In this document: positions 50,728-59,094 of the stretch, piece by piece
Numbering within the stretch: position 1 is the stretch's first letter
Layout: each line of letters begins with the position of its first letter
Source of the DNA: Catellatospora bangladeshensis
GTDB lineage: Bacteria; Actinomycetota; Actinomycetes; Mycobacteriales; Micromonosporaceae
DNA length: 64,000 nucleotides
Assembly (NCBI RefSeq): GCF_016862575.1
Contig: NZ_BONF01000011.1
Location: 62,001 to 126,000, forward strand
Reading direction: 5' to 3'
Notes under the pieces: generated by a model
Seen by the model: the letters and a program-made list of their open reading frames with translations, nothing else
Told to the model about the DNA's origin: nothing
The model's database searches: none
Position numbers and translations under genes: made by a program

Positions 50728-51069
50728 GTGTACCGCACCTACCGCAACCCCTACGAGCGGCCCTGCGACTGCCGATGCCCGATCCACCAGGGCAGCCGCC
50801 GAACGGCTTACGACGAGCCCGACTGCCATTGCTTGATCACCTGCGCCAGCCAGCCCGCAACGCTGGTCGTACCCGAGGTCGGCGGGATTCTGTTCCTCGA
50901 CTACGGACTGACGTTGTGGTTCGTTCCCGGCCTGGAACCCGGGCACTGGGACTGGCAATGCGCCGTCCCGGTCGGTTCCACGCATCCCCTCGGTAAGGCC
51001 GCTGACTATCTCTCCGACCTTCTCTTCGAGGCACATGAGGCGCTGCTGCCACTGATCCATCGCATGTAG
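50728..51069 (+). CDS. Cys-rich small protein, second of a tandem pair
   Basis: 113-residue paralogue of the protein at 50313-50642. It shows C-D-C-R-C-P-I-H-Q-G-S-R-R-T-A-Y and C-H-C-L-I-T-C with the same spacing and the following A-S-Q-P-A-T-L. The GTG at 50728 has TTGAGGAGA upstream at good distance; the frame extends further upstream across the terminator, which I discount. The C-terminus differs from its twin, so the Cys module is the conserved part. Function unknown. Confidence 0.65.
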   Translation: MYRTYRNPYERPCDCRCPIHQGSRRTAYDEPDCHCLITCASQPATLVVPEVGGILFLDYGLTLWFVPGLEPGHWDWQCAVPVGSTHPLGKAADYLSDLLFEAHEALLPLIHRM

Positions 51070-51090
51070 CCCGAGCTATTTCTCGTTCCC

Positions 51091-51128
51091 GCCGGCCGCG
51101 CACCCGCGCGAAGCCCGGCTTTTTTGTT
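51091..51128 (+). terminator. Intrinsic terminator with long T-run
   Basis: GCCGG (51091-51095) pairs with CCGGC (51115-51119) around an inner CGCG stem, followed directly by six T, G and four T. It begins 21 bases past the stop of the second Cys-rich gene. Confidence 0.8.
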
Positions 51129-51149
51129 TTCACCGAAAGGCAGATCGTC

Positions 51150-52172
51150 ATGACCAAAGCCATCATCGGCATCGTCACCGTCGTCATCATCGGCTGCTTC
51201 GGGCTGCCGATGCTCCTGCTGTCGGCCGTCATGGGCGGCCCCGGCGCATGCGGCAGCACCAGCGGGGTCTCGGCCGTGCTGGCGTCCGGGCAGCCCTCCG
51301 GCGTCGGCAGTTGGGACACCGAACAGCTGGAGATCGCCGCCACCATCATCGACGTCGGGGTTGCCAAAGGCGTCCCGCAGTGGGGCTGGACCGTCGCTCT
51401 CGCGACCGCCATGCAGGAGTCCAACCTGCGCAACCTGCCGTTCCTCGGCGACCGCAACGACCACGACTCGATCGGAGTGTTCCAGCAGCGGCCAAGCCAG
51501 GGCTGGGGCACCGTCGAGCAACTGGCCAAGCCCGAGTACCAGGCCGGGAAGTTCTTCGACAAGCTGTTGACCATCCCCGGCTGGCAGACCATGCCGCTGA
51601 CCAAGGCTGCCCAGGCGGTGCAGATCTCGGCGTTCCCGGACGCATACGCGAAGTGGACCGACGACGCCATCCAGCTCGTCCAGCAGCTGACCAGCACCCT
51701 GGCCGACTGCGCCACCGACGCCCTCGCCGCCCTGCCGGACGGCTTCACCTTGCCGGTCAACACCCCGCCACAGATCATGACCGCGATCTTCTGGGCGGTC
51801 GGCCAGCTGGGCACCCCGTACCACTTCGGCGGATCCTGCACTGACCCGCACTCCGGCGACCCCGACAAGCAGTGCGACTGCTCATCACTCATGCAGGCCG
51901 CCTACCGGGCCGCCGGAGTCGCCATCCCACGCGTCACCACCGACCAGGTCAACGCCGGAAAGGAGATCACCGACCCGGCCATGCTGCTGCCCGGCGACCT
52001 CATCCTCATCCCCGGCAGCGAAGGCACCATGTCCAACCCGCGGCACGTCGGCATGTACCTCGGCCAAGGCTTGATCATCCAAGCCCCGAAAACTGGCGAC
52101 GTCGTGAAGATCTCCCGGCTTTCATCGTGGATTAACCAGATCGCTTCGATCCGAAGGGTGGTTAGCTGGTGA
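51150..52172 (+). CDS. VirB1/TcpG-like cell-wall hydrolase with NlpC/P60 domain
   Basis: 340-residue exported or membrane-anchored protein. An N-terminal hydrophobic segment (about 3-32) anchors it. A lysozyme-like domain follows (A-T-A-M-Q-E-S-N-L near 88 with the likely catalytic Glu, then G-V-F-Q-Q-R-P). The C-terminal NlpC/P60 domain has the catalytic Cys in C-D-C-S-S-L-M-Q-A-A-Y (about 245) and the His in R-H-V-G-M-Y-L-G (about 300). Such two-domain hydrolases open peptidoglycan locally in Gram-positive conjugation, so it belongs with the transfer genes at 13.4-19.7 kb. AAAGGCAG precedes the ATG. Its 3' end overlaps the convergent gene by 11 bp. Confidence 0.88.
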   Translation: MTKAIIGIVTVVIIGCFGLPMLLLSAVMGGPGACGSTSGVSAVLASGQPSGVGSWDTEQLEIAATIIDVGVAKGVPQWGWTVALATAMQESNLRNLPFLGDRNDHDSIGVFQQRPSQGWGTVEQLAKPEYQAGKFFDKLLTIPGWQTMPLTKAAQAVQISAFPDAYAKWTDDAIQLVQQLTSTLADCATDALAALPDGFTLPVNTPPQIMTAIFWAVGQLGTPYHFGGSCTDPHSGDPDKQCDCSSLMQAAYRAAGVAIPRVTTDQVNAGKEITDPAMLLPGDLILIPGSEGTMSNPRHVGMYLGQGLIIQAPKTGDVVKISRLSSWINQIASIRRVVSW

Positions 52173-54543
52173 GTGGCTGTGGGTTCACAATTGATCTTTC
52201 AGGCCAAGTCAGCTGCCACCGACCTGTTGCGCCATTCGCTGGCGGTTGATATGCGGCCTTGAAGTCACCAAGGTTGTACCGACACGACTCGGCTGCGATA
52301 TCAAGAAGACCGGACATCGGTTTGCCGCGTAGCCACTTTTCTGGATGCCCGTCAGTGAGCGGTGGTGCGTGAAGCTGTCCGGCAGTCAGGACGATTGGCG
52401 CGACGGGCAACATGAAGTCGCGGCGGAAGACGGGATCGGGAAGGTCAGCACAGAACCTGCGCAGGGCGTCGATCTCAGAATCCAGAAGCTGGTCACGGCC
52501 CGATGCCGCTAGGATGACGCACTCACAGCCTTGCCCCCGAACATAGTCCTGGACGGATCGCAGATTGTTCAAGTCGTTGTCGTCGATCAAACCAGCAGTG
52601 TCATGGTGGCCACTTTTTGCCTCGCCGATGACTAGGACGGGAAGCCCGCGATCGTCGATTATCATCGCGATATCGACCTCGCAACACACGGCAGGGCCGT
52701 TGACTTCAAGCCCAAGAATGTGCGGCACAGTCGAGGATGAGAACCTGATGTGTGAGGCCGAAAGCGTTGAGAACGCTGCCATGACCGGCATGACTTCGCG
52801 GATGCGATCGGGGGGCACTGTCCCCGCGAGTCTGAATCCCCACGGCGTCTTGGGCCCGGCTAAACCAAGTGCGAATCCCAGTGGGAACTGTTCAGAGCAG
52901 ACCTCACAGGTGAGGTCCACTGCCAGGTCCTCGGGCCTGACGGCGTACTCCACGGTGCAGGTTGGGCACTTGACCTTGTGCACTGGTAGCAGCAGCTTGC
53001 GGCGCAGGAGTTCGTAGACCACGTCGGTGGGATACTTCTCGCGAGTCCGGCTCAGAGGTGCTGGCCATAGTCCCTGTTTTCGCTTCGCTGCCTGGATAAG
53101 TGCAGGTATCGGCAAGCCATCTGGATTGGACGCGGCCTTCAGCAATACGGCACCGATGGCGGGCTGGTTCCCGAGCCATGCGCCGGCACCGCCGAGGCGC
53201 TCAGCGAGTTGGGCGGCGAACCGGCCGTTATCTCCCTGGGCGCACGACCATCCAGAGCCCGACCCCAGAATTGACCTGAAGATGGCTTCGACTGAGATCG
53301 TGCTCAACTCCACTTCCTCCTGCGCGGCGTTGACGCCAACGACGCGGCCACCGCCGAGGGCGGAGGTCTGGAACAGTTCTGGAGTGTTGCGAGGCGTCAG
53401 CGAGCTGGCAATGACACGCAGATTGGGCGCCGCGAAGGTCCGGGTCGGGCCGAGACCTTCTTCTCGTTGGAAATCAACCTGCGCTGCAATGATTCCAACG
53501 GCTCGAGTTCCTCTGGCGCCGGATGGCATTCGTGACGGGAACGGTATGGCTAGGCTTAGCCGCCGGGCATCGAAGCTGATGGAAAAGTTACGCCTGAATT
53601 CTGTCACGAAGGGGTGCGTACCGTGCCACGATCGCGGTAGATCGCCGTGTCCCGCCGAGGAGATCACGCCCTTCTCTTCGAGAAGGGCACTAAGCGCCTC
53701 GGGCACCACCGTCGCAGGCGGGATGATCACACGCATGTGTGGACCCAGCCGCTCGCCAGCGCCTGAGTGGCTCGCGCCAAGTCGATCTCCGGTGAGCGCG
53801 CTCTCCAGCCACGCTCTGGCCGCTGTCATGACTCGTTCCTCGTGGCCGACTGGCCATGGAAAGACATCCTGGCCTGCGGCGCGCAGGTTCCAGAAGGCAC
53901 GCAGGTCGTCAGCGCTTTGCGGGTTCATGACGACGAATGCGGCACGCTCGACGTCAATCTCCTGACGGATCTCGTGACACGTCAGACCAAGCAGCGTCTC
54001 TACGCCGATCAGTTCCGGCAGCTGTGCCTTCGGGTCGAGCGGCCAACGTCTGGCATGTCTTAGAAACGCGCTACTCACCGTAGCTACGTCACCACGTGCA
54101 TCGCCGTCCGGCAGACCTCCAAACCAGACACTGAACAGGCCGCTCAGAGGATCGGTGTCGGTCCATGTGGGCCTAACAAGGTCGATGTCGACGGCGTGGT
54201 CAATCAACCAATCGATTCCCAGGAGCCTGACCTGATCCCACTCGCTTCTGGCAAATGGGCTGCCCAAGCCTAGGTCCCTAATCGCATATCCGGGCTGGGC
54301 AGCCATCGCCCTTGACCCGGGTGAGTCGTCCACGGCGTAGAGCACGTCAACGCCGAGCGAGCGTGCTATCCGCTGAGCTTTGTCATCATCGTCAGCCAGG
54401 AGCATCGGAAAGTAGCCGCCGCCCCAGACGCCGGAGGCGAGATTTGCGGCAGAGACGACTGATGCGGTGTTCGGCTCGCAAACCATACCCACTCGGCACG
54501 GTCGAACACTGATCTGGCCACTAATATTTGCGATCTTGCTCAT
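52162..54543 (-). CDS. Large protein with zinc ribbon and PD-(D/E)XK-like nuclease domain, defence candidate
   Basis: 793-residue protein of unknown family. The N-terminal 80 residues (R-P-C-R-V-G-M-V-C-E-P-N, then G-V-W-G-G-G-Y-F-P-M-L-L) form an alpha/beta domain. A long middle part has no motif I know. A zinc ribbon follows (Cys 526/529 and 546/549). The end resembles a restriction-endonuclease fold: C-E-V-D-I-A-M-I-I-D-D (Asp 624) and V-L-V-I-G-E-A-K-S (Glu 641, Lys 643). The DNA is visibly less GC-rich than its surroundings, and the gene opposes its neighbours, signs of separate acquisition. A lone anti-phage or anti-plasmid effector is a reasonable guess, not shown. Confidence 0.7.
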   Translation of the reverse strand: MSKIANISGQISVRPCRVGMVCEPNTASVVSAANLASGVWGGGYFPMLLADDDDKAQRIARSLGVDVLYAVDDSPGSRAMAAQPGYAIRDLGLGSPFARSEWDQVRLLGIDWLIDHAVDIDLVRPTWTDTDPLSGLFSVWFGGLPDGDARGDVATVSSAFLRHARRWPLDPKAQLPELIGVETLLGLTCHEIRQEIDVERAAFVVMNPQSADDLRAFWNLRAAGQDVFPWPVGHEERVMTAARAWLESALTGDRLGASHSGAGERLGPHMRVIIPPATVVPEALSALLEEKGVISSAGHGDLPRSWHGTHPFVTEFRRNFSISFDARRLSLAIPFPSRMPSGARGTRAVGIIAAQVDFQREEGLGPTRTFAAPNLRVIASSLTPRNTPELFQTSALGGGRVVGVNAAQEEVELSTISVEAIFRSILGSGSGWSCAQGDNGRFAAQLAERLGGAGAWLGNQPAIGAVLLKAASNPDGLPIPALIQAAKRKQGLWPAPLSRTREKYPTDVVYELLRRKLLLPVHKVKCPTCTVEYAVRPEDLAVDLTCEVCSEQFPLGFALGLAGPKTPWGFRLAGTVPPDRIREVMPVMAAFSTLSASHIRFSSSTVPHILGLEVNGPAVCCEVDIAMIIDDRGLPVLVIGEAKSGHHDTAGLIDDNDLNNLRSVQDYVRGQGCECVILAASGRDQLLDSEIDALRRFCADLPDPVFRRDFMLPVAPIVLTAGQLHAPPLTDGHPEKWLRGKPMSGLLDIAAESCRYNLGDFKAAYQPPANGATGRWQLTWPERSIVNPQPLTS

Positions 54544-55152
54544 CTATGAGGCCGACCTCGCTGGTTTGGGTCAGAGATCCACTGCGCTGCTAAGGTCAGT
54601 CGATGTTATCCAGTCGCGGCTCGGGAGAGTCGCTGCCCCTCATCATGCGGCCTGATCCGGATCTGCGTAACACACCCTAGCCTCGGCACGCCCACGCCCG
54701 TCGGGTCAGCCCTTCGCCGGTCCTTGCGCGGACCGTCGTGGGGCGCTTTCGTGTCCCGCTGGTGTCAGGGGATCGACCTTCCCCGCCGTAGGGCCCGCCT
54801 TGCGCGGTCCGCCTTGCGGACCGTCGCCTACCGATCGGTCACCGGCGAGGGCGAGGGGTCGGCGGACGTGGTCGGGAGGTTCGGACTCCCACGCGCGTCG
54901 CACTTCGCCGTCCGAGGCCCGCCGTGGGGTGACACACCAATGGCCCGGGACGGCTCCGCGGCGGTGGGAATGCGACCTCTGGCGGATCTCGGTGTCATCG
55001 ATACCTCGAAGTACCGGCCGACAGTGGGCTTTCCCGTTGGCAGCGAAGCAGGGGAATAAAACCTGGTTCGTATACAGGTACTCCGCCAGTTCAGTAGAGG
55101 CGGATCGAGCCGCCAACCGTTGGGGGTGCGCCAGATCGGTACCCTTCGGGCC
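54544..55152. other. Gene-free stretch
   Basis: No gene that I can support. A plus-strand frame at 54724-55059 (111 codons) lacks a recognisable product and a ribosome binding site. Repeated words such as GCGCGGTCCG and TTGCGGACCGTC near 54725-54830 suggest short local repeats. The divergent promoters for the nuclease gene and the gene at 55153 must lie here. Confidence 0.5.
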
Positions 55153-55632
55153 ATGACGACGATTGAAGCACTCGGCGACATCGGGTCCTTCGTGAGTGGG
55201 CTGGCCGCCGTTGTGCTGGCAATCGCGGCGATCATCGGAGGGAGCGCTGGCCTCGGCGACTGGCGCGCGAAGCAGCGTGCGCAGCGTGACGTTGCGGCGG
55301 AGGAAGCGAACAACCTTCGCCTCAACCGCATGCGTCTCAATCACGGGTGGTCGCCTCACGGAGTGGACAGCTTCGGGGTAACGCTCGTGACCGACCCAGC
55401 CGAGTTCGCGGTGGCGCAAAAGGAGCTGACCTCGGGCGGACCAACGGAGTACGTCGTCATGCGGGTCACGTCTGGCGGCAACGGCGGTGACCGCCTCCGC
55501 CGGTTGATTCAACGGGACGGATTCGTCGCTCGGGTGCCGAACGACGGGGAGATCGAAGCGGTCGAAGCTGGCCTGGAGGTGCTTGGCGTCATGTCGCGTA
55601 GGCGCGTGATGGAACGCGCGACTGCGAAGTAA
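55153..55632 (+). CDS. Small membrane-anchored hypothetical protein
   Basis: 159-residue protein with a single hydrophobic helix near the N-terminus (about residues 9-32, G-S-F-V-S-G-L-A-A-V-V-L-A-I-A-A-I-I-G-G) and then a basic helical stretch (D-W-R-A-K-Q-R-A-Q-R). A soluble domain of about 110 residues that I do not recognise completes it. The ATG at 55153 is chosen because the hydrophobic segment follows directly; an in-frame GTG lies 33 bases upstream. It is divergent from the nuclease gene, so the two could share a regulatory region, but functional linkage is unproven. Confidence 0.6.
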   Translation: MTTIEALGDIGSFVSGLAAVVLAIAAIIGGSAGLGDWRAKQRAQRDVAAEEANNLRLNRMRLNHGWSPHGVDSFGVTLVTDPAEFAVAQKELTSGGPTEYVVMRVTSGGNGGDRLRRLIQRDGFVARVPNDGEIEAVEAGLEVLGVMSRRRVMERATAK

Positions 55633-55644
55633 CCGGCGTAGTGG

Positions 55645-55887
55645 CTAGGCAGTGGGGGTCATCGCGAGCGCGAACACGGCCTGCGCCCATTGCCGCCACT
55701 GCTCGTCGTTCATCTCCCGGCCGTGGCCCAGCAGGCAGCCCAGCGAGCGGCGTACGGCGGCGCTGTCCGCGCCCCGGCCGGTCGGTAGCTGGTCGGCGAT
55801 GAGCTGCCGCAGGCCCGGGATCATGCCTGCCCGCCGCCATTGCTCGGGGTACTCGTCGGCGAACTCGTCGACCGCGTTATCTGCCAT
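55645..55887 (-). CDS. Small hypothetical protein, 80 aa
   Basis: 80-residue acidic helical protein beginning M-A-D-N-A-V-D-E-F-A-D-E-Y-P-E-Q-W-R-R-A-G and ending in A-L-A-M-T-P-T-A. The ATG at 55887 has GGAGG five bases upstream, while the long upstream extension of the frame is low-complexity. No family recognised. It converges with the membrane-anchored gene, 12 bases apart. Confidence 0.6.
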   Translation of the reverse strand: MADNAVDEFADEYPEQWRRAGMIPGLRQLIADQLPTGRGADSAAVRRSLGCLLGHGREMNDEQWRQWAQAVFALAMTPTA

Positions 55888-56272
55888 GGAGTCCTCCGAG
55901 CGGTGAGGGGCAGCGCTGTCGGCAGCTACCTCCATGGTGTCGGCTTGGCACGGTGGGCGGCAGCCGCCGTCAGACCGACCCGATTTCGTCGTCCACCCTG
56001 CGGAGAGGTCCATGCCGTTCGCCTCGGCGGCCCGATCAGTGGATGCGCGCAAGAGACCGACCTCGCGGCGGCTCGTAAGGCGCCCACTGCCGGCCATAAC
56101 GAGGCTTCGAGTCAGGCCCTCCCTCCCCGGCCGCACCCCCCGGTTGGTGGGTGTTTGCACTGGTCAGCACAGCTGTCGCGGGGCGGATGGGTATGCGGCT
56201 TGACGGACCGGGCGTATTGAGCGGGAATCGGCGCTGTCTACCTGATCGCACCATCCGACCCCGGGGGCCGCC
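55888..56272. other. Gene-free stretch
   Basis: Between divergent genes. I see no gene, strong hairpin or repeat array, so it is presumably promoter sequence. Unlike other intergenic regions of the element it lacks ACCTGTCA motifs. Confidence 0.5.
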
Positions 56273-56758
56273 ATGACCAGTGACCGTGATCCGCAGCCTG
56301 TAACCGATGCCCTAGCGGCCGTACGCGACGCCGTAGACCGGTGCCATGCGGTGATGGCCGACACCGATCGGCACCAGGTGGCGGACCTGCTCGCTACCGC
56401 GTCGGCAGCGAGTGATCTCACGGCGACGATCTTGCGTATGGTCGCGCCGCTGGCCGACGAGACGGAACCGGGAACCGAGAACGCCTTGGAACGGGCGGCT
56501 GACCTCGCGGCCGACAGCCGGGGTTACATCGTCACGGGTTTGCATCTCATGGCCGGAGCGAAGGCCATCGCCGACGCGGTGATCTCGCTGCGGCAGGTCA
56601 CCGCCCGGTCCGCGCAGCGCAGAGTCGTGACCCAGCCCGCCGAGCGCGGATGGTGGGTGGGCTGGGCGGCGCTACGTGCTCGGGCTGTTCGCTGGTGGCA
56701 GGAGGTCTGGATGCTACCCGACCCTGACCCTCGCCAGGCCACGCAGTACTTCTGGTAG
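56273..56758 (+). CDS. Helical hypothetical protein, 161 aa
   Basis: 161-residue soluble protein, almost entirely helical by composition up to about residue 120 (A-A-V-R-D-A-V-D-R-C-H-A-V-M-A-D-T, A-D-L-L-A-T-A-S-A-A-S-D-L). The C-terminus is Trp-rich (G-W-W-V-G-W, R-W-W-Q-E-V-W). No family was recognised and no membrane helix or motif is clear. It stands alone, convergent with the membrane cassette that ends at 56948. Confidence 0.6.
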   Translation: MTSDRDPQPVTDALAAVRDAVDRCHAVMADTDRHQVADLLATASAASDLTATILRMVAPLADETEPGTENALERAADLAADSRGYIVTGLHLMAGAKAIADAVISLRQVTARSAQRRVVTQPAERGWWVGWAALRARAVRWWQEVWMLPDPDPRQATQYFW

Positions 56759-56947
56759 CCGCGGGGATGGCGGCCGGTCCTCCTCGCGGGTGATACCGGC
56801 CGCCGGGCTGCCCTTTATCGTTGTCGTCACGCCTCGCGCCGGTCTTCCCCCGTGGATCGACGCGGGGCATTTCTGTGCCCACCGCCGCTAGATAGTCGCT
56901 TGCACGGGAGTACCTATGCGTGGACGACGGCGGCTCGCCGCGAGCGC

Positions 56948-58339
56948 TTACCGGTGGTCACCGGCCTGGGCGAGGGGTCTGCGCGCCTGCTCAGGCAACT
57001 CCTTGATCCACCTGCGCCGCATACGCCGTCCGAGCCCGGTGGCGGGCGGCACGCTGGCAGCTCGCGACAGTTTGGCTCCGGTGGGCACGCGGCCTTGGCT
57101 GACTTCGGCGTCCCAGAACCGGCGCATGGCGGCGACCGCCGAGGTGTCCGCGTCGTCGGCCAGGATGGTCTCGTCGTCCTCCTCGTCTTCGTCGTCGTCG
57201 TCGTTTGTGTCGTCGTCGGCCTGCGCCCCTGGGTCGTCGTCGTGGCCCTGCAGTGTGGCGTCGGCGGGAACGCGGTCGCGTTCGGCGGCGAGTTGGGCGG
57301 CTTCGGGGTCGTCGGCGGCGAGTTCGAGGCCGATGGCGTCGCTGGTCGGCAGGATCTGGCCGTTGACCTTCGCGGGGAGCACGGTTGCGGGGATCGCGAG
57401 CACCGCCGCAGGTGTGGGGGCGTTGTCGCGCGACAGGTCGATGTCGTCTGCGACAGCTGGGGCTGGGCTGGTGTGCCACGCGTTGAGGTGTGCGACGGCT
57501 TGCGGGCTGGTGGCATCCACGATGCCGTAGATGGTGGCCATATACATCTGGATCGCTTCGCGTTCGGTGGCGGCGTCGGGGATGGCGGCCAGGCCGGTGT
57601 GCTCGGCGGCCTGCATGGCGCGCCTGATCACTTTGGTGTGGGCGCGGCGTAGCCGCCACGCGCTGGTCTTCTTCTTGTTCTGCAACAGGTACAGGTTGAG
57701 GCGGGCTCGTCCGAGGCGGGCACGCCGGCGGACCCGGTCGACCTCGGTCACGTCGCGGCCCTGAGCCTCGGCCAGGTGGAGCCAGACGAAGACCCGTTCC
57801 ACGGTGAGGGTCCAGTGGATACGCCGGTTGGTGGTGCCGGTACGGGCGTTGCGCTCGGCGGCGAGCGCCCGCTCCCACATCCACGCGGCCACGAGAGGTG
57901 CGGCCAGCCGTAGGCAAACCTCGCGGAAGCTATCGGCGTCGGTGGCGGACAGGGATGCGGTGAGGGCGGCGAAGACCCAGACCGCGATGCCGTCGACGCC
58001 GGTGGTGGCGTTGGCCGGGTCGCGTAGCAGCCGGGCGCGGGCCAGCAGGGCCGATGCGAACAGGGCGACTTCGATGAACCAGAAGAAGGCGTACCGTAGC
58101 GGGCTGTCGCCGAGGATGTCGGTGAAGAACTTCCACATGCCCGAGGCGCTGACGGCGGTGGCCAGGCCCGCCGCTACGACGGTGAGCAGGTTGGCGACGA
58201 GCAGGGTGGCGCGGTGGGCGCTCATCTTGCGCATGCGGTTGGCGGTCAGCAGCATCAGGCCGACCAGGGTGAGCAGCGCCAGGCCGGTCACAACGGTCTC
58301 GTTGGCCTGGTAGTACGCGGTGAGGTCGTCGAAGCTCAC
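56948..58339 (-). CDS. Four-helix membrane protein with acidic C-terminal domain
   Basis: 463-residue protein. Four hydrophobic helices occupy about residues 15-140 (V-V-T-G-L-A-L-L-T-L-V-G-L-M-L-L, T-L-L-V-A-N-L-L-T-V-V-A-A-G, Y-A-F-F-W-F-I-E-V-A-L-F, I-A-V-W-V-F-A-A-L). A basic cytoplasmic helical region (R-R-R-A-R-L-G-R-A-R-L) follows, then a disordered Asp/Glu-rich stretch near 375-400 and a basic tail. The layout recalls DUF2637/Spd-type spread proteins of actinobacterial plasmids, but I cannot confirm that family. The GTG at 58339 overlaps the stop of the prepilin peptidase gene (GTGA), and GGAAAGGAA lies upstream. Confidence 0.6.
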   Translation of the reverse strand: MSFDDLTAYYQANETVVTGLALLTLVGLMLLTANRMRKMSAHRATLLVANLLTVVAAGLATAVSASGMWKFFTDILGDSPLRYAFFWFIEVALFASALLARARLLRDPANATTGVDGIAVWVFAALTASLSATDADSFREVCLRLAAPLVAAWMWERALAAERNARTGTTNRRIHWTLTVERVFVWLHLAEAQGRDVTEVDRVRRRARLGRARLNLYLLQNKKKTSAWRLRRAHTKVIRRAMQAAEHTGLAAIPDAATEREAIQMYMATIYGIVDATSPQAVAHLNAWHTSPAPAVADDIDLSRDNAPTPAAVLAIPATVLPAKVNGQILPTSDAIGLELAADDPEAAQLAAERDRVPADATLQGHDDDPGAQADDDTNDDDDEDEEDDETILADDADTSAVAAMRRFWDAEVSQGRVPTGAKLSRAASVPPATGLGRRMRRRWIKELPEQARRPLAQAGDHR

Positions 58340-59094
58340 GACCGATTCCTTTCCCCGTGGTTCATTGCGGTGTGCGGCTGCGGCCAGACGGCGACGGTGT
58401 ACGCGGCCGTGATCAGGAATGGGCCGAGTGGCAGCGAGGTCCCGGGCGCCAGGCGGCCGAGGCTGCGCAGGGTGATCGCGGTGATCGCGGCCGTCCCAAG
58501 GCCGAGCAGCACGCCCGCGTAGACAGCGGTCCAGCTGGGCCAGCCGAGCGCGGCAGCGAGGGGCACGGCCAGGGTGACATCGCCCCAGCCGAGCTGCCCG
58601 CGCGAGGCGGCGGCCAGCACGGCGAAGAAGACGGCCAGGAGGAGCCCGGCGGCCACCGCCCGTGCCCATGCGCCCGCCGGACCGCCGAGGGCGAGCAGGC
58701 CGAGGAACCCGGCCGTGGCTGTGGCGGTGATCCGGTGCGGCAGCCGCATCACGGCCGCGTCCACGAAGGCGAGCACGATCATCGTGGCGGTCCACCATGC
58801 GTACGCGGTCAGCGCGATGCCGCCGAGCCCGGAGACCGCCAACCCCGCCACGCCGAGGAGCATCGCGGCTTCCGCTGTGTATAGCGGTGCGCCGACCCGC
58901 ACGCCGCATTCGACACAGCGGCCGGACGGCCCGATGGCGTTGGGCCACAGCGGTTTCCCGCACGGGCACGCGGCACGCCACGGCTGGTCATCGGGTACGA
59001 CGTGCACGGCGATGGCGTAGCGCAGCGGGACGATGGCCAACGCGGGCAGCGCCGCGCGTACGCCGATGCGGCGGGGCGCGGTCGTGGCGGTCAT
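58336..59094 (-). CDS. A24-type prepilin peptidase
   Basis: 252-residue membrane protease of the PilD/CpaA family. The two catalytic Asp are in F-V-D-A-A-V-M-R-L-P-H-R (about residue 120) and in the G-W-G-D-V-T-L-A-V-P motif (about 178). About six membrane helices are present. The N-terminal cytoplasmic part has C-P-C-G and C-V-E-C-G pairs, the zinc-binding module of full-length PilD enzymes that also methylate pilins. No pseudopilin gene is adjacent, so the substrate is unknown; the small pilin-like protein at 13402 is a possible but untested one. Coupled by ATGA to the LysM-BTAD gene upstream. Confidence 0.85.
   Translation of the reverse strand: MTATTAPRRIGVRAALPALAIVPLRYAIAVHVVPDDQPWRAACPCGKPLWPNAIGPSGRCVECGVRVGAPLYTAEAAMLLGVAGLAVSGLGGIALTAYAWWTATMIVLAFVDAAVMRLPHRITATATAGFLGLLALGGPAGAWARAVAAGLLLAVFFAVLAAASRGQLGWGDVTLAVPLAAALGWPSWTAVYAGVLLGLGTAAITAITLRSLGRLAPGTSLPLGPFLITAAYTVAVWPQPHTAMNHGERNRS

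Noticed and set aside
54724-55059. 111-codon plus-strand frame
   Set aside because: No ribosome binding site, no recognisable product, and local short repeats explain the open frame.
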